Below the pieces are notes generated by a model, which did no database searches, was not told where the DNA came from, and saw only the letters and a list, made by a program, of their open reading frames with translations. This document shows, piece by piece, positions 15,257-22,727 of a stretch of 29,505 nt of DNA. Where the stretch lies: IMG/VR virus record IMGVR_UViG_3300036715_001606, positions 1 through 29,505 of that record; one strand, given 5' to 3'. Each line of letters opens with the position of its first letter. Positions within the stretch are counted from its first letter, which is position 1. Position numbers and translations under genes: made by a program. The DNA comes from a virus.

Positions 15257-16185
15257 CCATGATCATCGGCGCTGGACTGAGCGGCTTGATAGCAGCCGTT
15301 CAGTTCCCCACAGCGCAGGTCATCGAGTCGAATGGGCCGGAGCAAGTCGCCCATAAGGCGGTGCTCCGGTTCCGCACAGACTCGCTATCACGCCTCACTG
15401 GCATCCCCTTTCGCCAAGTGCTTGTTCGGAAGAGCATCTGGTACGACGGTGGGCATTGTGACCCTGACATGCAGATCGCCAATCTGTATTCGCGCAAGAC
15501 AAATGGCATGTACTTGGATCGCTCAATCTGGAACATTGAATCAGTTGAGCGGTTCATTGCGCCAGAGAATATCCAGCAGCAGCTGGTTGATGTCGTCGGC
15601 CCACGCATCACGTGGAACCAGCGACTTGGGGAAGCTGACATTCTGGATTCACACGCTTTGCGCGATCCAGTCATCAGCACCGTCCCCATGTCCATCCTTC
15701 ACAAGATGATGGTTGGTGACGCAGAGGATCAGGAGCAGTTCTTCAACTCTCCGATTGTTGTGGACCGCTATCGCATTCCAAACTGCGACGTATTCCAGAC
15801 CGTCTACTACCCTGATCCTGTGTCCTCAATCTACCGAGCATCCATCACTGGCGACCTTCTAATCATCGAACGCAACGGACATTTGCCGGATGGGGATGAG
15901 CTGGCTGATGTTTGCTTCTCATTCGGCATCGATGTGCGCGATTTGGAAGTGATCGAAGAGTCGCATACACAACGCTTCGGCAAGATCACTCCCATCAACG
16001 ACTCGTGGCGGCGCAACTTCATTTACTCGATGACACAACGCTTCGGCATTTACTCACTGGGGCGATTCGCCATCTGGAAAAACATCTTGCTGGATGATGT
16101 TGTGAAGGACGCAGCAGTCATCAAGCGACTCATCCAGCAAGGCAACTATGGCGCAACTCTCCACCACAACAAGGGTCAATCATGA
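15253..16185 (+). CDS. FAD/NAD(P)-binding Rossmann-type protein, possible flavoprotein oxidoreductase
   Basis: 310 residues. The N-terminus is a clear dinucleotide-binding beta-alpha-beta: MIIGAGLSGLIAAVQFPTAQ with GxGxxG at Gly6/8/11 and an acidic residue (Glu24) ending the second strand, typical of FAD-binding oxidoreductases. Later segments (DSHALRDPVISTVPMSIL, NCDVFQTVYYPDPVSSIYRA) fit the two-domain glutathione-reductase/mutase-like fold, but the helix after the Rossmann motif is short. Substrate unknown. ATGA overlaps link it to the genes on both sides, including the ThyX-like gene that also uses FAD. Related proteins in other phages are usually annotated only as NAD(P)/FAD-dependent. 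Confidence 0.65.
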   Translation: MTMIIGAGLSGLIAAVQFPTAQVIESNGPEQVAHKAVLRFRTDSLSRLTGIPFRQVLVRKSIWYDGGHCDPDMQIANLYSRKTNGMYLDRSIWNIESVERFIAPENIQQQLVDVVGPRITWNQRLGEADILDSHALRDPVISTVPMSILHKMMVGDAEDQEQFFNSPIVVDRYRIPNCDVFQTVYYPDPVSSIYRASITGDLLIIERNGHLPDGDELADVCFSFGIDVRDLEVIEESHTQRFGKITPINDSWRRNFIYSMTQRFGIYSLGRFAIWKNILLDDVVKDAAVIKRLIQQGNYGATLHHNKGQS

Positions 16186-16949
16186 AAGTCTCATTGCTGT
16201 CCCATACACCAGAAGCACTCACGCTGCTCTTGAAAACCAAGGGCACCCGGCTCGCACACGACTCTGATCCTGCAACGTGGTCGGAAGAGAAACGCCAAGA
16301 ACATCTAGAGTACATGCGCGACACCATCAAGTCATCGTGGGAGTTTGTTGACTACACCTTCAAGATTGAGGGGGTCACCCGTGCATTCACCCATCAGCTG
16401 GTACGAACGCGCACCGGTTCGTACGCGCAAGAAGCGATGCGAGTTGTTGACGCGAGCGAGCATCCGGTTGATTTGCCGCCGAGCATCGAAGCTAACCCGG
16501 AGTTTCACGACATCTGGGATCGCGGCGTGCACGAAGTGATGGATGCTTATTCGCATCTGCTTTCTAGTGGCGCATCTCCGCAAGATGCACGCGGCTTGCT
16601 GCCGACTAACATCACCACTTCCATCATCGCCAAGTTCAATCTTCGCGGACTCAGTGAGATGGCGAAGTTGCGGCTGTGCACCAGGACGCAAGGTGAATAT
16701 CAAAACGTCTTTCGGATGATGCGCGAGCTTGTCTGTGAAGTGCATCCGTGGGCGCGTGAGTTCATCGATGTCTATTGTGCGGCCCACGGCGCTTGCGCAT
16801 TCCCTCGTTACGGGAAAGTCGAGTGCCCGTTGTACAAGTACGTCATCCCGCATGAGCGCATCGAAGCCACCCGGCAAATCGTCCGCATGGCAGCAGACAG
16901 CGAGCGCTATGAAGCTGCGCCGGTAGCGCAGAACGGGATGGCGATGTGA
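16182..16949 (+). CDS. ThyX-like flavin-dependent thymidylate synthase with altered signature
   Basis: 255 residues. ThyX makes dTMP from dUMP with methylene-tetrahydrofolate, FAD and NADPH. Recognisable parts are the FKIEGVTRAFTHQLVRTRTG strand and signature region (about 60-80), NITTSIIAKFNLRGLSEM, the nucleotide-site segment KLRLCTRTQGEYQ and a Cys-containing C-terminus (ACAFPRYGKVECPLYKY). The RHRx7S signature reads R75-T76-R77...A85: His becomes Thr, and the usual Ser position is Ala. That position normally helps activate dUMP, so activity may be changed. It starts with ATGA overlap after the flavoprotein gene. A dUMP-modifying enzyme is an alternative. Confidence 0.8.
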   Translation: MKVSLLSHTPEALTLLLKTKGTRLAHDSDPATWSEEKRQEHLEYMRDTIKSSWEFVDYTFKIEGVTRAFTHQLVRTRTGSYAQEAMRVVDASEHPVDLPPSIEANPEFHDIWDRGVHEVMDAYSHLLSSGASPQDARGLLPTNITTSIIAKFNLRGLSEMAKLRLCTRTQGEYQNVFRMMRELVCEVHPWAREFIDVYCAAHGACAFPRYGKVECPLYKYVIPHERIEATRQIVRMAADSERYEAAPVAQNGMAM

Positions 16950-17185
16950 GCAAGCAAAATGGGGGGAGCGTGTACAGGTCTGCTCTGAGATCAGATATAG
17001 AGCAGCTATCTTTCCGCGAACAATTGATATTGAATTGGTCGTACGGTTACAGATTCGTTCACGTTTTGAAGATGACAGATGAAGCCATGGGTGAGCTACT
17101 TGAAATATCTACAAATCGCGTTGGGCAAATCCGTGATAGATCACTTACCAAGCTCGCCCAATTGGGCGATGGGGGAGAGCTGTGA
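16946..17185 (+). CDS. Stand-alone sigma-70 region 4-like DNA-binding protein
   Basis: 79 residues, GTG start overlapping the ThyX-like stop. LSFREQLILNWSYG (about 21-34) matches region 4.1 (L-x-x-R-E-x-x-I/V-L-x-x-x-[YF]-G). TDEAMGELLEISTNRVGQIRD (about 44-64) followed by RSLTKL matches the region 4.2 helix-turn-helix with its R-[VI]-x-Q-I-x-x-[KR]-[AS]-L-x-K-L recognition end. Regions 1-3 are absent, so it is not a complete sigma factor. A -35-type DNA-binding regulator, or a factor altering RNA polymerase promoter choice, is plausible. About nine extra residues sit between 4.1 and 4.2 compared with housekeeping sigma. Confidence 0.72.
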   Translation: MSKQNGGSVYRSALRSDIEQLSFREQLILNWSYGYRFVHVLKMTDEAMGELLEISTNRVGQIRDRSLTKLAQLGDGGEL

Positions 17186-17439
17186 GCAAGCCAATTAATG
17201 GTCGCTATGGACAATGGGCTGGTAATCCGAAAGGATCGCCAGAAGATAAGACGCGGTGCGTGGAGCAAGTCTATCCAGCGAGCAGTCGCCAGGGGTTTAT
17301 CGGGCGGCAATGCTCGCGTCCACGCGGCCACGGAAAGGATGGCGAGTATTGCTCACAGCACGGACGCGACACCACCAACATCGCACCGCTGAAGTACGGA
17401 GTCACTCATCATCATCGCCAGCGTCTCAACCGTCACTAA
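17182..17439 (+). CDS. Small Cys/His-rich protein, possible zinc binder
   Basis: 85 residues, GTG start overlapping the previous stop and the same first codons (GTGAGCAAGC) as the gene before it. Contains RCVEQVYPASSRQGF, then RQCSRPRGHGKDGEYCSQHG: three Cys and a His spaced like a small zinc knuckle seen in other short phage ORFs. The C-terminus is His/Arg-rich. Function unknown. Confidence 0.6.
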   Translation: MSKPINGRYGQWAGNPKGSPEDKTRCVEQVYPASSRQGFIGRQCSRPRGHGKDGEYCSQHGRDTTNIAPLKYGVTHHHRQRLNRH

Positions 17440-17456
17440 CCAGAAAGGATAACACC

Positions 17457-17648
17457 ATGTTTACAATTATGGGTCTTGCATTCGCTTTCATCGGCATCAT
17501 CTTCACCCTTCAAGGTGGTAGCAGCGTTACGCGCCTCAATCGTTTCATCGGTATCCCGTGCTGCTTGCTGGCGATTGCTTGCGCGCTGTACGTTGTCATT
17601 GCGCTGATTTGGCGCTTCGGCTCGCTCATTGTGCAGGTGATGCCATGA
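17457..17648 (+). CDS. Small two-span membrane protein
   Basis: 63 residues from the ATG at 17457, which follows CCAGAAAGG; the frame upstream of it lies within the preceding gene. Two hydrophobic helices, about 3-22 (MGLAFAFIGIIFTLQGG) and about 34-53 (IPCCLLAIACALYVVIALIW), joined by a short basic loop (TRLNRF). No lysis-cassette context, so a holin role is not assumed. Stop overlaps the next ATG. Confidence 0.65.
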   Translation: MFTIMGLAFAFIGIIFTLQGGSSVTRLNRFIGIPCCLLAIACALYVVIALIWRFGSLIVQVMP

Positions 17649-17815
17649 TGCGCTTCTATACCGCAGCTGATTGCCGGCGCAAAGCTGATCAGCACTACGA
17701 GATGGCTGGACTTGCGCGGCAAGACGGCGACAGCAAGGATGCTGCCGAGCAAACACGCAAGGCAAAGGAGTGGGACCAGCGAGCGAGTGAAGGCGGCTGG
17801 GAGGGCAACGCATGA
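17645..17815 (+). CDS. Small charged helical protein
   Basis: 56 residues starting MMRFYTAADCRRKADQHYEM, nearly all helical and highly charged, repeating Ala-Arg-Lys-x-Asp patterns; resembles a short TPR-like helical hairpin. No known family. ATGA overlaps on both sides support it as a real gene in the operon. Confidence 0.6.
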   Translation: MMRFYTAADCRRKADQHYEMAGLARQDGDSKDAAEQTRKAKEWDQRASEGGWEGNA

Positions 17816-18276
17816 TCACTCTCCCAGCAGCTGTCGTGGATCTGGACAATTGCATCAGCGACGATCTATGGCGGCATAAGTTCATGGAGCTTCACTTGCC
17901 GATGCCGAATGATCGGTACGCGAAGTACCACGAGCAGTGCCACTTCGACACCTTCCTCAATCGCCAAGCTATGCGCGACCTTTCGTGGCGCTACAAGATC
18001 ATCATCATCACCAGCCGTCCCGAAGCTGTCCGCATGCAAACTGAAGGCTGGTTGCGAAAGTGGAACATTGATACGAGTCTCGTGTTGATGCGCCCGGACG
18101 ACAACCACGAAGGATCGGTGGATCTGAAGCGTAAGTTGCTTCGCTCGATTCCTGACACATTCCAAGTTCAACACGCGATTGATGACCGCGTGGACATTCT
18201 CGATATGTATGCTGATGAGGGCATCTGTCGAGTCCAACGAGTTTTCATCCACACCACGGAGCAAGCGCACCCATGA
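17812..18276 (+). CDS. HAD-superfamily phosphatase (polynucleotide 3'-phosphatase/nucleotidase-like)
   Basis: 154 residues. HAD motifs in order: motif I VVDLDNCISDD (nucleophile Asp10, acid/base Asp12), motif II IIIITSRPEA (Ser68), a Lys near 106-108 in VDLKRKLL, and motif IV AIDDRVD (Asp124/125). The ITSRPE...WL pattern and the small helical cap are typical of phage PNK-type 3'-phosphatases and 5'(3')-deoxyribonucleotidases. No kinase domain is present. Likely roles are end repair of nicked nucleic acid or nucleotide dephosphorylation; substrate cannot be fixed from sequence. Coupled by ATGA to both neighbours. Confidence 0.75.
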   Translation: MITLPAAVVDLDNCISDDLWRHKFMELHLPMPNDRYAKYHEQCHFDTFLNRQAMRDLSWRYKIIIITSRPEAVRMQTEGWLRKWNIDTSLVLMRPDDNHEGSVDLKRKLLRSIPDTFQVQHAIDDRVDILDMYADEGICRVQRVFIHTTEQAHP

Positions 18277-18896
18277 TCAGTATCCTATGTAACCATTGCA
18301 AGCAATTCAACAGCATCTACATCACCGTTGAAGACGTTGTTGGCCGTACGTTCCGCTGCAGCAACTGTGGACAGTTCACGCACGTGCTCCAGATCGAGCC
18401 GCACGAGCAGACCATCAGCCCGGAAGTCTCCGGCATGTTCGCTCAGCTAGAGCGCGCACTGAACGGTGAGTCGCAGCGCGGCGTTCCTCTGGACAACATC
18501 AAGGAGCATCGCGGACAGAAGCCCACTCCAATCGAATTTCCATTTGCCGGGGCAATACCGTGCTCGATGGGTGGTGTGCTGTGCGATCCCCCGCCAAATC
18601 CAGTTCATGCCGACTCCATTCTGCGCTCTGGCGCGGACACGTACGCTGCGCGCAACGCATTGTACGGCGACTCGTACAAGACCTTCGGCAAGGTGATGGA
18701 AGCGATCATGCCAGCAGACTACCAGCCCAACAGTGTTGCTGGATGGAACCGGCTCGGCATCTTCACGATGCTCGTATCGAAGATCACGCGCTACGCTGCG
18801 AACATGCCGGACGGCGGTCACGCTGATTCGGCGCACGACATGATGGTGTATGCGGCGATGCTGGAAGAGCTGACCAACCAGCAGGGAGAGCACTGA
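18273..18896 (+). CDS. Zinc-ribbon plus DUF6378-like protein
   Basis: 207 residues in two parts. Residues 1-46 form a zinc ribbon: LCNHCKQF (Cys6/Cys9) and FRCSNCGQF (Cys29/Cys32). The C-terminal ~90 residues fit the DUF6378 pattern common in phages: RNALYGDSYKTFGKVMEAIM, WNRLGIFTMLVSKITRYAAN, then HADSAHDMMVYAAMLEEL, an all-helical domain with conserved His/Asp reminiscent of nucleotide-handling MazG-like folds. The middle is a linker. Function unproven. ATGA and TGATG junctions with its neighbours place it in the operon with the proofreading exonuclease. Confidence 0.68.
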   Translation: MISILCNHCKQFNSIYITVEDVVGRTFRCSNCGQFTHVLQIEPHEQTISPEVSGMFAQLERALNGESQRGVPLDNIKEHRGQKPTPIEFPFAGAIPCSMGGVLCDPPPNPVHADSILRSGADTYAARNALYGDSYKTFGKVMEAIMPADYQPNSVAGWNRLGIFTMLVSKITRYAANMPDGGHADSAHDMMVYAAMLEELTNQQGEH

Positions 18897-19534
18897 TGGC
18901 TGCGCGCAAGGGAAAATCCGCCACCACTCTCCCGGTCGAGTTGACGCCAGAGCACATCGAGTCGCTGCGCAAGTACTGGCTCAGCATGCCGGACAAACGC
19001 ACAAAGCGAACGCTGGTGTACGACACCGAGACCACCGGCCTGCTCAAACCGCAGATCAGCGATCTAAAGGCTCAGCCGAAGATCATCGAGTTTGCGTTGG
19101 CTGAGTTGGATGAAGGTTACAATTTGGTGCGGACGCACGAGTGGCTGATCTATCCCGGCGAAGATATCAGCGCTGAGATTACAAAGATCACCGGCTTGAC
19201 GAATGATGATCTGCGCGGCAAGCCGTCCTTCATCGAAGTGCTGCCTGAGATTGAGGATGCAATGATGGGCTGTGATCGGCTCATCGCGCACAATCTTCCT
19301 TTCGACATGGGCATGCTGACGAATGAATTGAAGCGTGTCGGCAGGGAATACGCATTCCCCTATCCGCCGAATCAGATGTGCACAGTGCAGATTGCTGCTG
19401 ACGTTTTGTTTGGTCGGCGCGCAAAGCTCACCGAGTTGTACGAGAAAGCCTTGGGCGAGCCGCTGGCCCAGACGCACCGTGCGCTGGATGACGTCTTGGC
19501 TCTCGCCAAGATTGTCCGCAAGATGCGGTGGTAG
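18896..19534 (+). CDS. DnaQ-type 3'-5' exonuclease (proofreading)
   Basis: 212 residues. DEDDh exonuclease motifs: Exo I VYDTETTGL (Asp43, Glu45), Exo II IAHNLPFD, and Exo III THRALDDV with the catalytic His and the final Asp. This is the fold of the epsilon proofreading subunit of DNA polymerase III. It lies two genes before the phage DnaE-like polymerase, whose own PHP domain has lost its metal ligands, so it probably supplies proofreading. The first ~38 residues are a basic extension outside the domain. Confidence 0.9.
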   Translation: MAARKGKSATTLPVELTPEHIESLRKYWLSMPDKRTKRTLVYDTETTGLLKPQISDLKAQPKIIEFALAELDEGYNLVRTHEWLIYPGEDISAEITKITGLTNDDLRGKPSFIEVLPEIEDAMMGCDRLIAHNLPFDMGMLTNELKRVGREYAFPYPPNQMCTVQIAADVLFGRRAKLTELYEKALGEPLAQTHRALDDVLALAKIVRKMRW

Positions 19535-19537
19535 GCC

Positions 19538-19747
19538 GTGGACAAGTTTCTATTCACCAATGTCGCACCGGGGATCATCCGGTGCGACTTCTACGATCCC
19601 GAAGCTAGTACGCCTGCGACTGTTGAAAGGCTCGTGCTGATGATCGGGATTACCGAAGCAATGCAGATGGCGGTTCTGCTGATGGATGAAATCAAGAAAG
19701 CAGAAATCATCAAAGCTGCTCCCGACAAGAAAGGAAAGCGCAAGTGA
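19538..19747 (+). CDS. Small protein between exonuclease and polymerase
   Basis: 69 residues, GTG start 3 nt after the exonuclease stop. N-terminal beta segment (KFLFTNVAPGIIRCDFYD), a central hydrophobic helix (LVLMIGITEAMQMAVLLMDE) and a basic tail (APDKKGKRK). Not recognised. Its conserved slot between exonuclease and polymerase (GTGA overlap with the latter) suggests a possible polymerase-associated role, but nothing in the sequence proves it. Confidence 0.55.
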   Translation: MDKFLFTNVAPGIIRCDFYDPEASTPATVERLVLMIGITEAMQMAVLLMDEIKKAEIIKAAPDKKGKRK

Positions 19748-22509
19748 ACCAGTTCCGCATTCGCACTGAGTTCAGTTTCCGTCGCGCGTTCGGGCAGATG
19801 TCGAAGGTCATCGCAGCAGCGAAGTCTGCCGGCGCATCAACCATCGCCATCACCGACCCCAACACCTTCGGTCACATCTCATTCTTCAAGCAGGCCAAAG
19901 CAGCAGGACTCCACCCTGTGTTTGGGATCGAGATGGTGGTGAAGCGTTCGCTGGAGGATGATGATCAACGCAGCGCACTCTTCTACGCCGCAACGTCCAT
20001 CGGACTGAGCGAGTTGTACGGGTGGAGCACGATTGCTGCCGGGCAAGGCAACGCGCTCACCTATGACGATGTTCACGAGATGAGCGGCGGTATTGTGGTT
20101 TGTGCTGCGACCTGTCATGAAGATGACTTCTTGAAAGGTCTTCACAAGCCAGCGTACATCGAGTTGAACCCATCCTCCAAGGCTCTCCGCGTTTCAGCGA
20201 TCCTCCAAGCAGGGAAGCACCAATTGCTTCTGCTTCCAACTTCTGACACGTACTACCCAGAGTTGGGCAATCGAGTCTCGGCAGACTTGCTGGGTGTTCA
20301 GATGAAGCCGACTCCGCAGCACATGCTGAGTGAAGTTGAGGCCAGGTTCCACATGCCAGAAGTTCCAAGCGACGCATGGCGCAATTTGGAAGGCTTGGCG
20401 AAGTATTGCGAAGGGGTTGAGCTGGCGAAGGCAGAGAACATCAAGCACCCGATGGATCTTGAGATGGCTTGCCGGAAGCGGATCAAGGCGAAGGTGAAGC
20501 GTTGGACAAAGGTCTACGAAGCTCGATTGGTGAGTGAGCTGGCGACGATCCACAGCAAGGGATTTGACGATTACTTCGCTGTACTTTGCAACATGTGCCG
20601 GTTCGCCAAGCTCCACATGCTTGTTGGCCCTGCGCGCGGCTCGGCTGCGGGATCGCTTGTGTGCTTTCTTTTGGACATCACTGAGATTGATCCGCTGATC
20701 CACGATCTCATGTTTGAGCGATTCATCGATGAAACGCGCTACGACTTCCCTGACGTGGATCTGGACTTTCCAGATGACAAGCGTGAACTAGTGTTCCAGT
20801 ATCTGCGTGATACGTACGGCGCAGCAAACGTCGCCCACATCGGAACCGTCAGCCGACTCAAAGCCAAGTCAGCCATCGGGCAAACAGCAAGTCGGCTCGG
20901 CATACCGCCGTGGGAGACTGATGCGGTGAAGAATGCAATGATCGAGCGAAGTGGCGGCGACTCCCGCGCAGCATTCTGTTTGGCTGATACTTTCGATACG
21001 GTTGAGATCGGTCAGCAACTCGTAGCGAAGTATCCTGCGATGCGCGGCGCGGCAGAGTTGGAGGATCACGCTTGGCACTCCGGTGTTCATGCTGCCGGCG
21101 CACTCGTGTGCAATACTCCGGTCCGCAACTACTGCACCATCAACGCGGAAGGGACCGCGCAGCTGGACAAGAAAGATGCTGAGGCGATCAACCTCATGAA
21201 GATTGACGTGCTTGGTTTGCGGACTCTTTCGCTGATTGAATCTGCTGGGGTGGATGTTCGCAACGTCACGCTCGATGATGAGGAAGCATTCACCGTCCTC
21301 AACACACAGCGCTTCACTGGCATCTTTCAATTTGAAGGATCAGCGCTCCAATCCATCACCAAGCAGATCGGCGTTCACGACTTTGAGGACATTGTTGCGA
21401 TTACTTCCCTAGCGCGTCCCGGCCCGTTGCACTCTGGCGGTGCGACTTCATTTTGCAACCGCAAGCTCGGCAAAGAATCCATCCCGCACATTCATCCTAT
21501 CTACGACCGCATCTGCGCCAAGACCCAAGGCATGGTCCTTTACCAAGAACAAGTCATGCTGCTGCTGCGCGAAGTCGGCCGCATGGAATGGGCCGACGTT
21601 CAGATACTTCGCCGCGCAATGTCGAAGAGTTACGGCTTGGAATTCTTTGAACAATTCTATGAACGCTTCAAAGTCGGCGCCACCATCAACAAAGTTCAAG
21701 CTGACAAGACGCGCGAGATGTGGGAGTTGATGATCCACTTCGGCTCGTATGGCTTCAATCGCTCGCACGCTGTCGCCTACGCCATCATCAGCTACTGGTG
21801 CGCATGGCTCAAGGCTCATCACCCTCTGGAGTTTGCTTGTGCCGCGTTAAAGCATGCCAAGGATGAAGATCAGGCGAAGCGATTACTACGAGAGATAATC
21901 AATGAAGGTCAGATCGAGTACACGCCATTTGATCGGGAGCACTCTGGCGAGACTTGGAAGATTCATGACGGCAAGATACTCGCCGGGTTGACGGCTGTGA
22001 AGGGAGTTGGCGACAAGCTCGCTGCCTCCATCGTCGCCAATCGCGCTGCTGGGAAGTTGACGGCCCGGCAAGAGTCAATCCTGTCTAACCCGACATTGAT
22101 GTTTGCTGACTTGTTCCCAGCCAGCCGACTCTTCGGCCACATCTATGCCGACCCAGACGCAAACGGCATACGCGGCGAAGTGACGTACCTGCGCGATCTC
22201 ACACAAGATTCTGAGGGAAGTGTTTGTGTGATTGCGAAGATGAACGCAAAGGACATCCGCGACATGAATGAAACGGCGAGCCTTGCCCGGCGCAACGGGA
22301 AGCGAATCAACACCAACAACTTGTTCATGAATTTGGATCTGGAAGATGACACAGACAAGATCGTCGGCACCATCGGGCGATTCGATTACGACGGCAAGAT
22401 GGGCAAAGAGATTCGTGACGCACCGTCTGGTAGCTGGTGGGTGTTCCGTGCCGACATCCGCAAAGGCTTCCGCAAACTCTACATCAAGAAGATCAGGAGA
22501 CTACAATGA
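19744..22509 (+). CDS. dnaE: DNA polymerase III alpha-type (DnaE-like) replicative polymerase
   Basis: 921 residues, family C polymerase. Catalytic aspartates lie in FPDVDLDFP (Asp337/Asp339) and MKIDVLGLRTL (Asp488). Supporting motifs are GPARGSAAGSLV, MVLYQEQVMLLLREVGRM and GSYGFNRSHAVAYAIISYW, with a helix-hairpin-helix-like VKGVGDKLAASIV near 755 and an OB-like end. It is shorter than bacterial DnaE (about 1160) and seems to lack the tau-binding tail. The N-terminal PHP domain is degenerate: the usual HSEYS and TDHG ligands read RTEFS and TDPN, so PHP nuclease activity is unlikely. GTG start overlapping the previous stop. It probably replicates the phage genome with the exonuclease upstream. 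Confidence 0.93.
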   Translation: MNQFRIRTEFSFRRAFGQMSKVIAAAKSAGASTIAITDPNTFGHISFFKQAKAAGLHPVFGIEMVVKRSLEDDDQRSALFYAATSIGLSELYGWSTIAAGQGNALTYDDVHEMSGGIVVCAATCHEDDFLKGLHKPAYIELNPSSKALRVSAILQAGKHQLLLLPTSDTYYPELGNRVSADLLGVQMKPTPQHMLSEVEARFHMPEVPSDAWRNLEGLAKYCEGVELAKAENIKHPMDLEMACRKRIKAKVKRWTKVYEARLVSELATIHSKGFDDYFAVLCNMCRFAKLHMLVGPARGSAAGSLVCFLLDITEIDPLIHDLMFERFIDETRYDFPDVDLDFPDDKRELVFQYLRDTYGAANVAHIGTVSRLKAKSAIGQTASRLGIPPWETDAVKNAMIERSGGDSRAAFCLADTFDTVEIGQQLVAKYPAMRGAAELEDHAWHSGVHAAGALVCNTPVRNYCTINAEGTAQLDKKDAEAINLMKIDVLGLRTLSLIESAGVDVRNVTLDDEEAFTVLNTQRFTGIFQFEGSALQSITKQIGVHDFEDIVAITSLARPGPLHSGGATSFCNRKLGKESIPHIHPIYDRICAKTQGMVLYQEQVMLLLREVGRMEWADVQILRRAMSKSYGLEFFEQFYERFKVGATINKVQADKTREMWELMIHFGSYGFNRSHAVAYAIISYWCAWLKAHHPLEFACAALKHAKDEDQAKRLLREIINEGQIEYTPFDREHSGETWKIHDGKILAGLTAVKGVGDKLAASIVANRAAGKLTARQESILSNPTLMFADLFPASRLFGHIYADPDANGIRGEVTYLRDLTQDSEGSVCVIAKMNAKDIRDMNETASLARRNGKRINTNNLFMNLDLEDDTDKIVGTIGRFDYDGKMGKEIRDAPSGSWWVFRADIRKGFRKLYIKKIRRLQ

Positions 22510-22727
22510 GGCAGATGCAAGAAAAGATGGAAGCATTCTACACTGAGCGACTCGCGCTGCGCGGCGTTACTGTTGGCTGGGGCCGCGACAAGACTGGCGA
22601 ATACTATTCCCAGTATGCCAGAGACGCTTGGGCTGCGTGGCAAGCTGCTAGCCCGCACCAATGTGACTGGAAACCAGACGGCACTGGCTCGTATTGCAAG
22701 GTCTGCGGCTACCGGGTGCCATTCTGA
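22506..22727 (+). CDS. Small protein with C-terminal zinc-ribbon-like motif
   Basis: 73 residues from the ATG at 22506, which overlaps the polymerase stop by 4 nt. The C-terminus HQCDWKPDGTGSYCKVCGYR has Cys-His spacing like a small treble-clef or ribbon finger. The N-terminal half is helical (MRQMQEKMEAFYTERLALRG) with an AWAAWQAA helix. Function unknown. Adjoins the nuclease gene (TGATG). Confidence 0.6.
   Translation: MRQMQEKMEAFYTERLALRGVTVGWGRDKTGEYYSQYARDAWAAWQAASPHQCDWKPDGTGSYCKVCGYRVPF

Noticed and set aside
16946-17185. Complete phage sigma factor
   Set aside because: Only regions 4.1 and 4.2 are present; regions 2 and 3 are missing and there is no frame upstream that could supply them.
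17457-17648. Main holin
   Set aside because: Two-span membrane form fits, but it lies in the early operon, far from endolysin and spanin-like genes.
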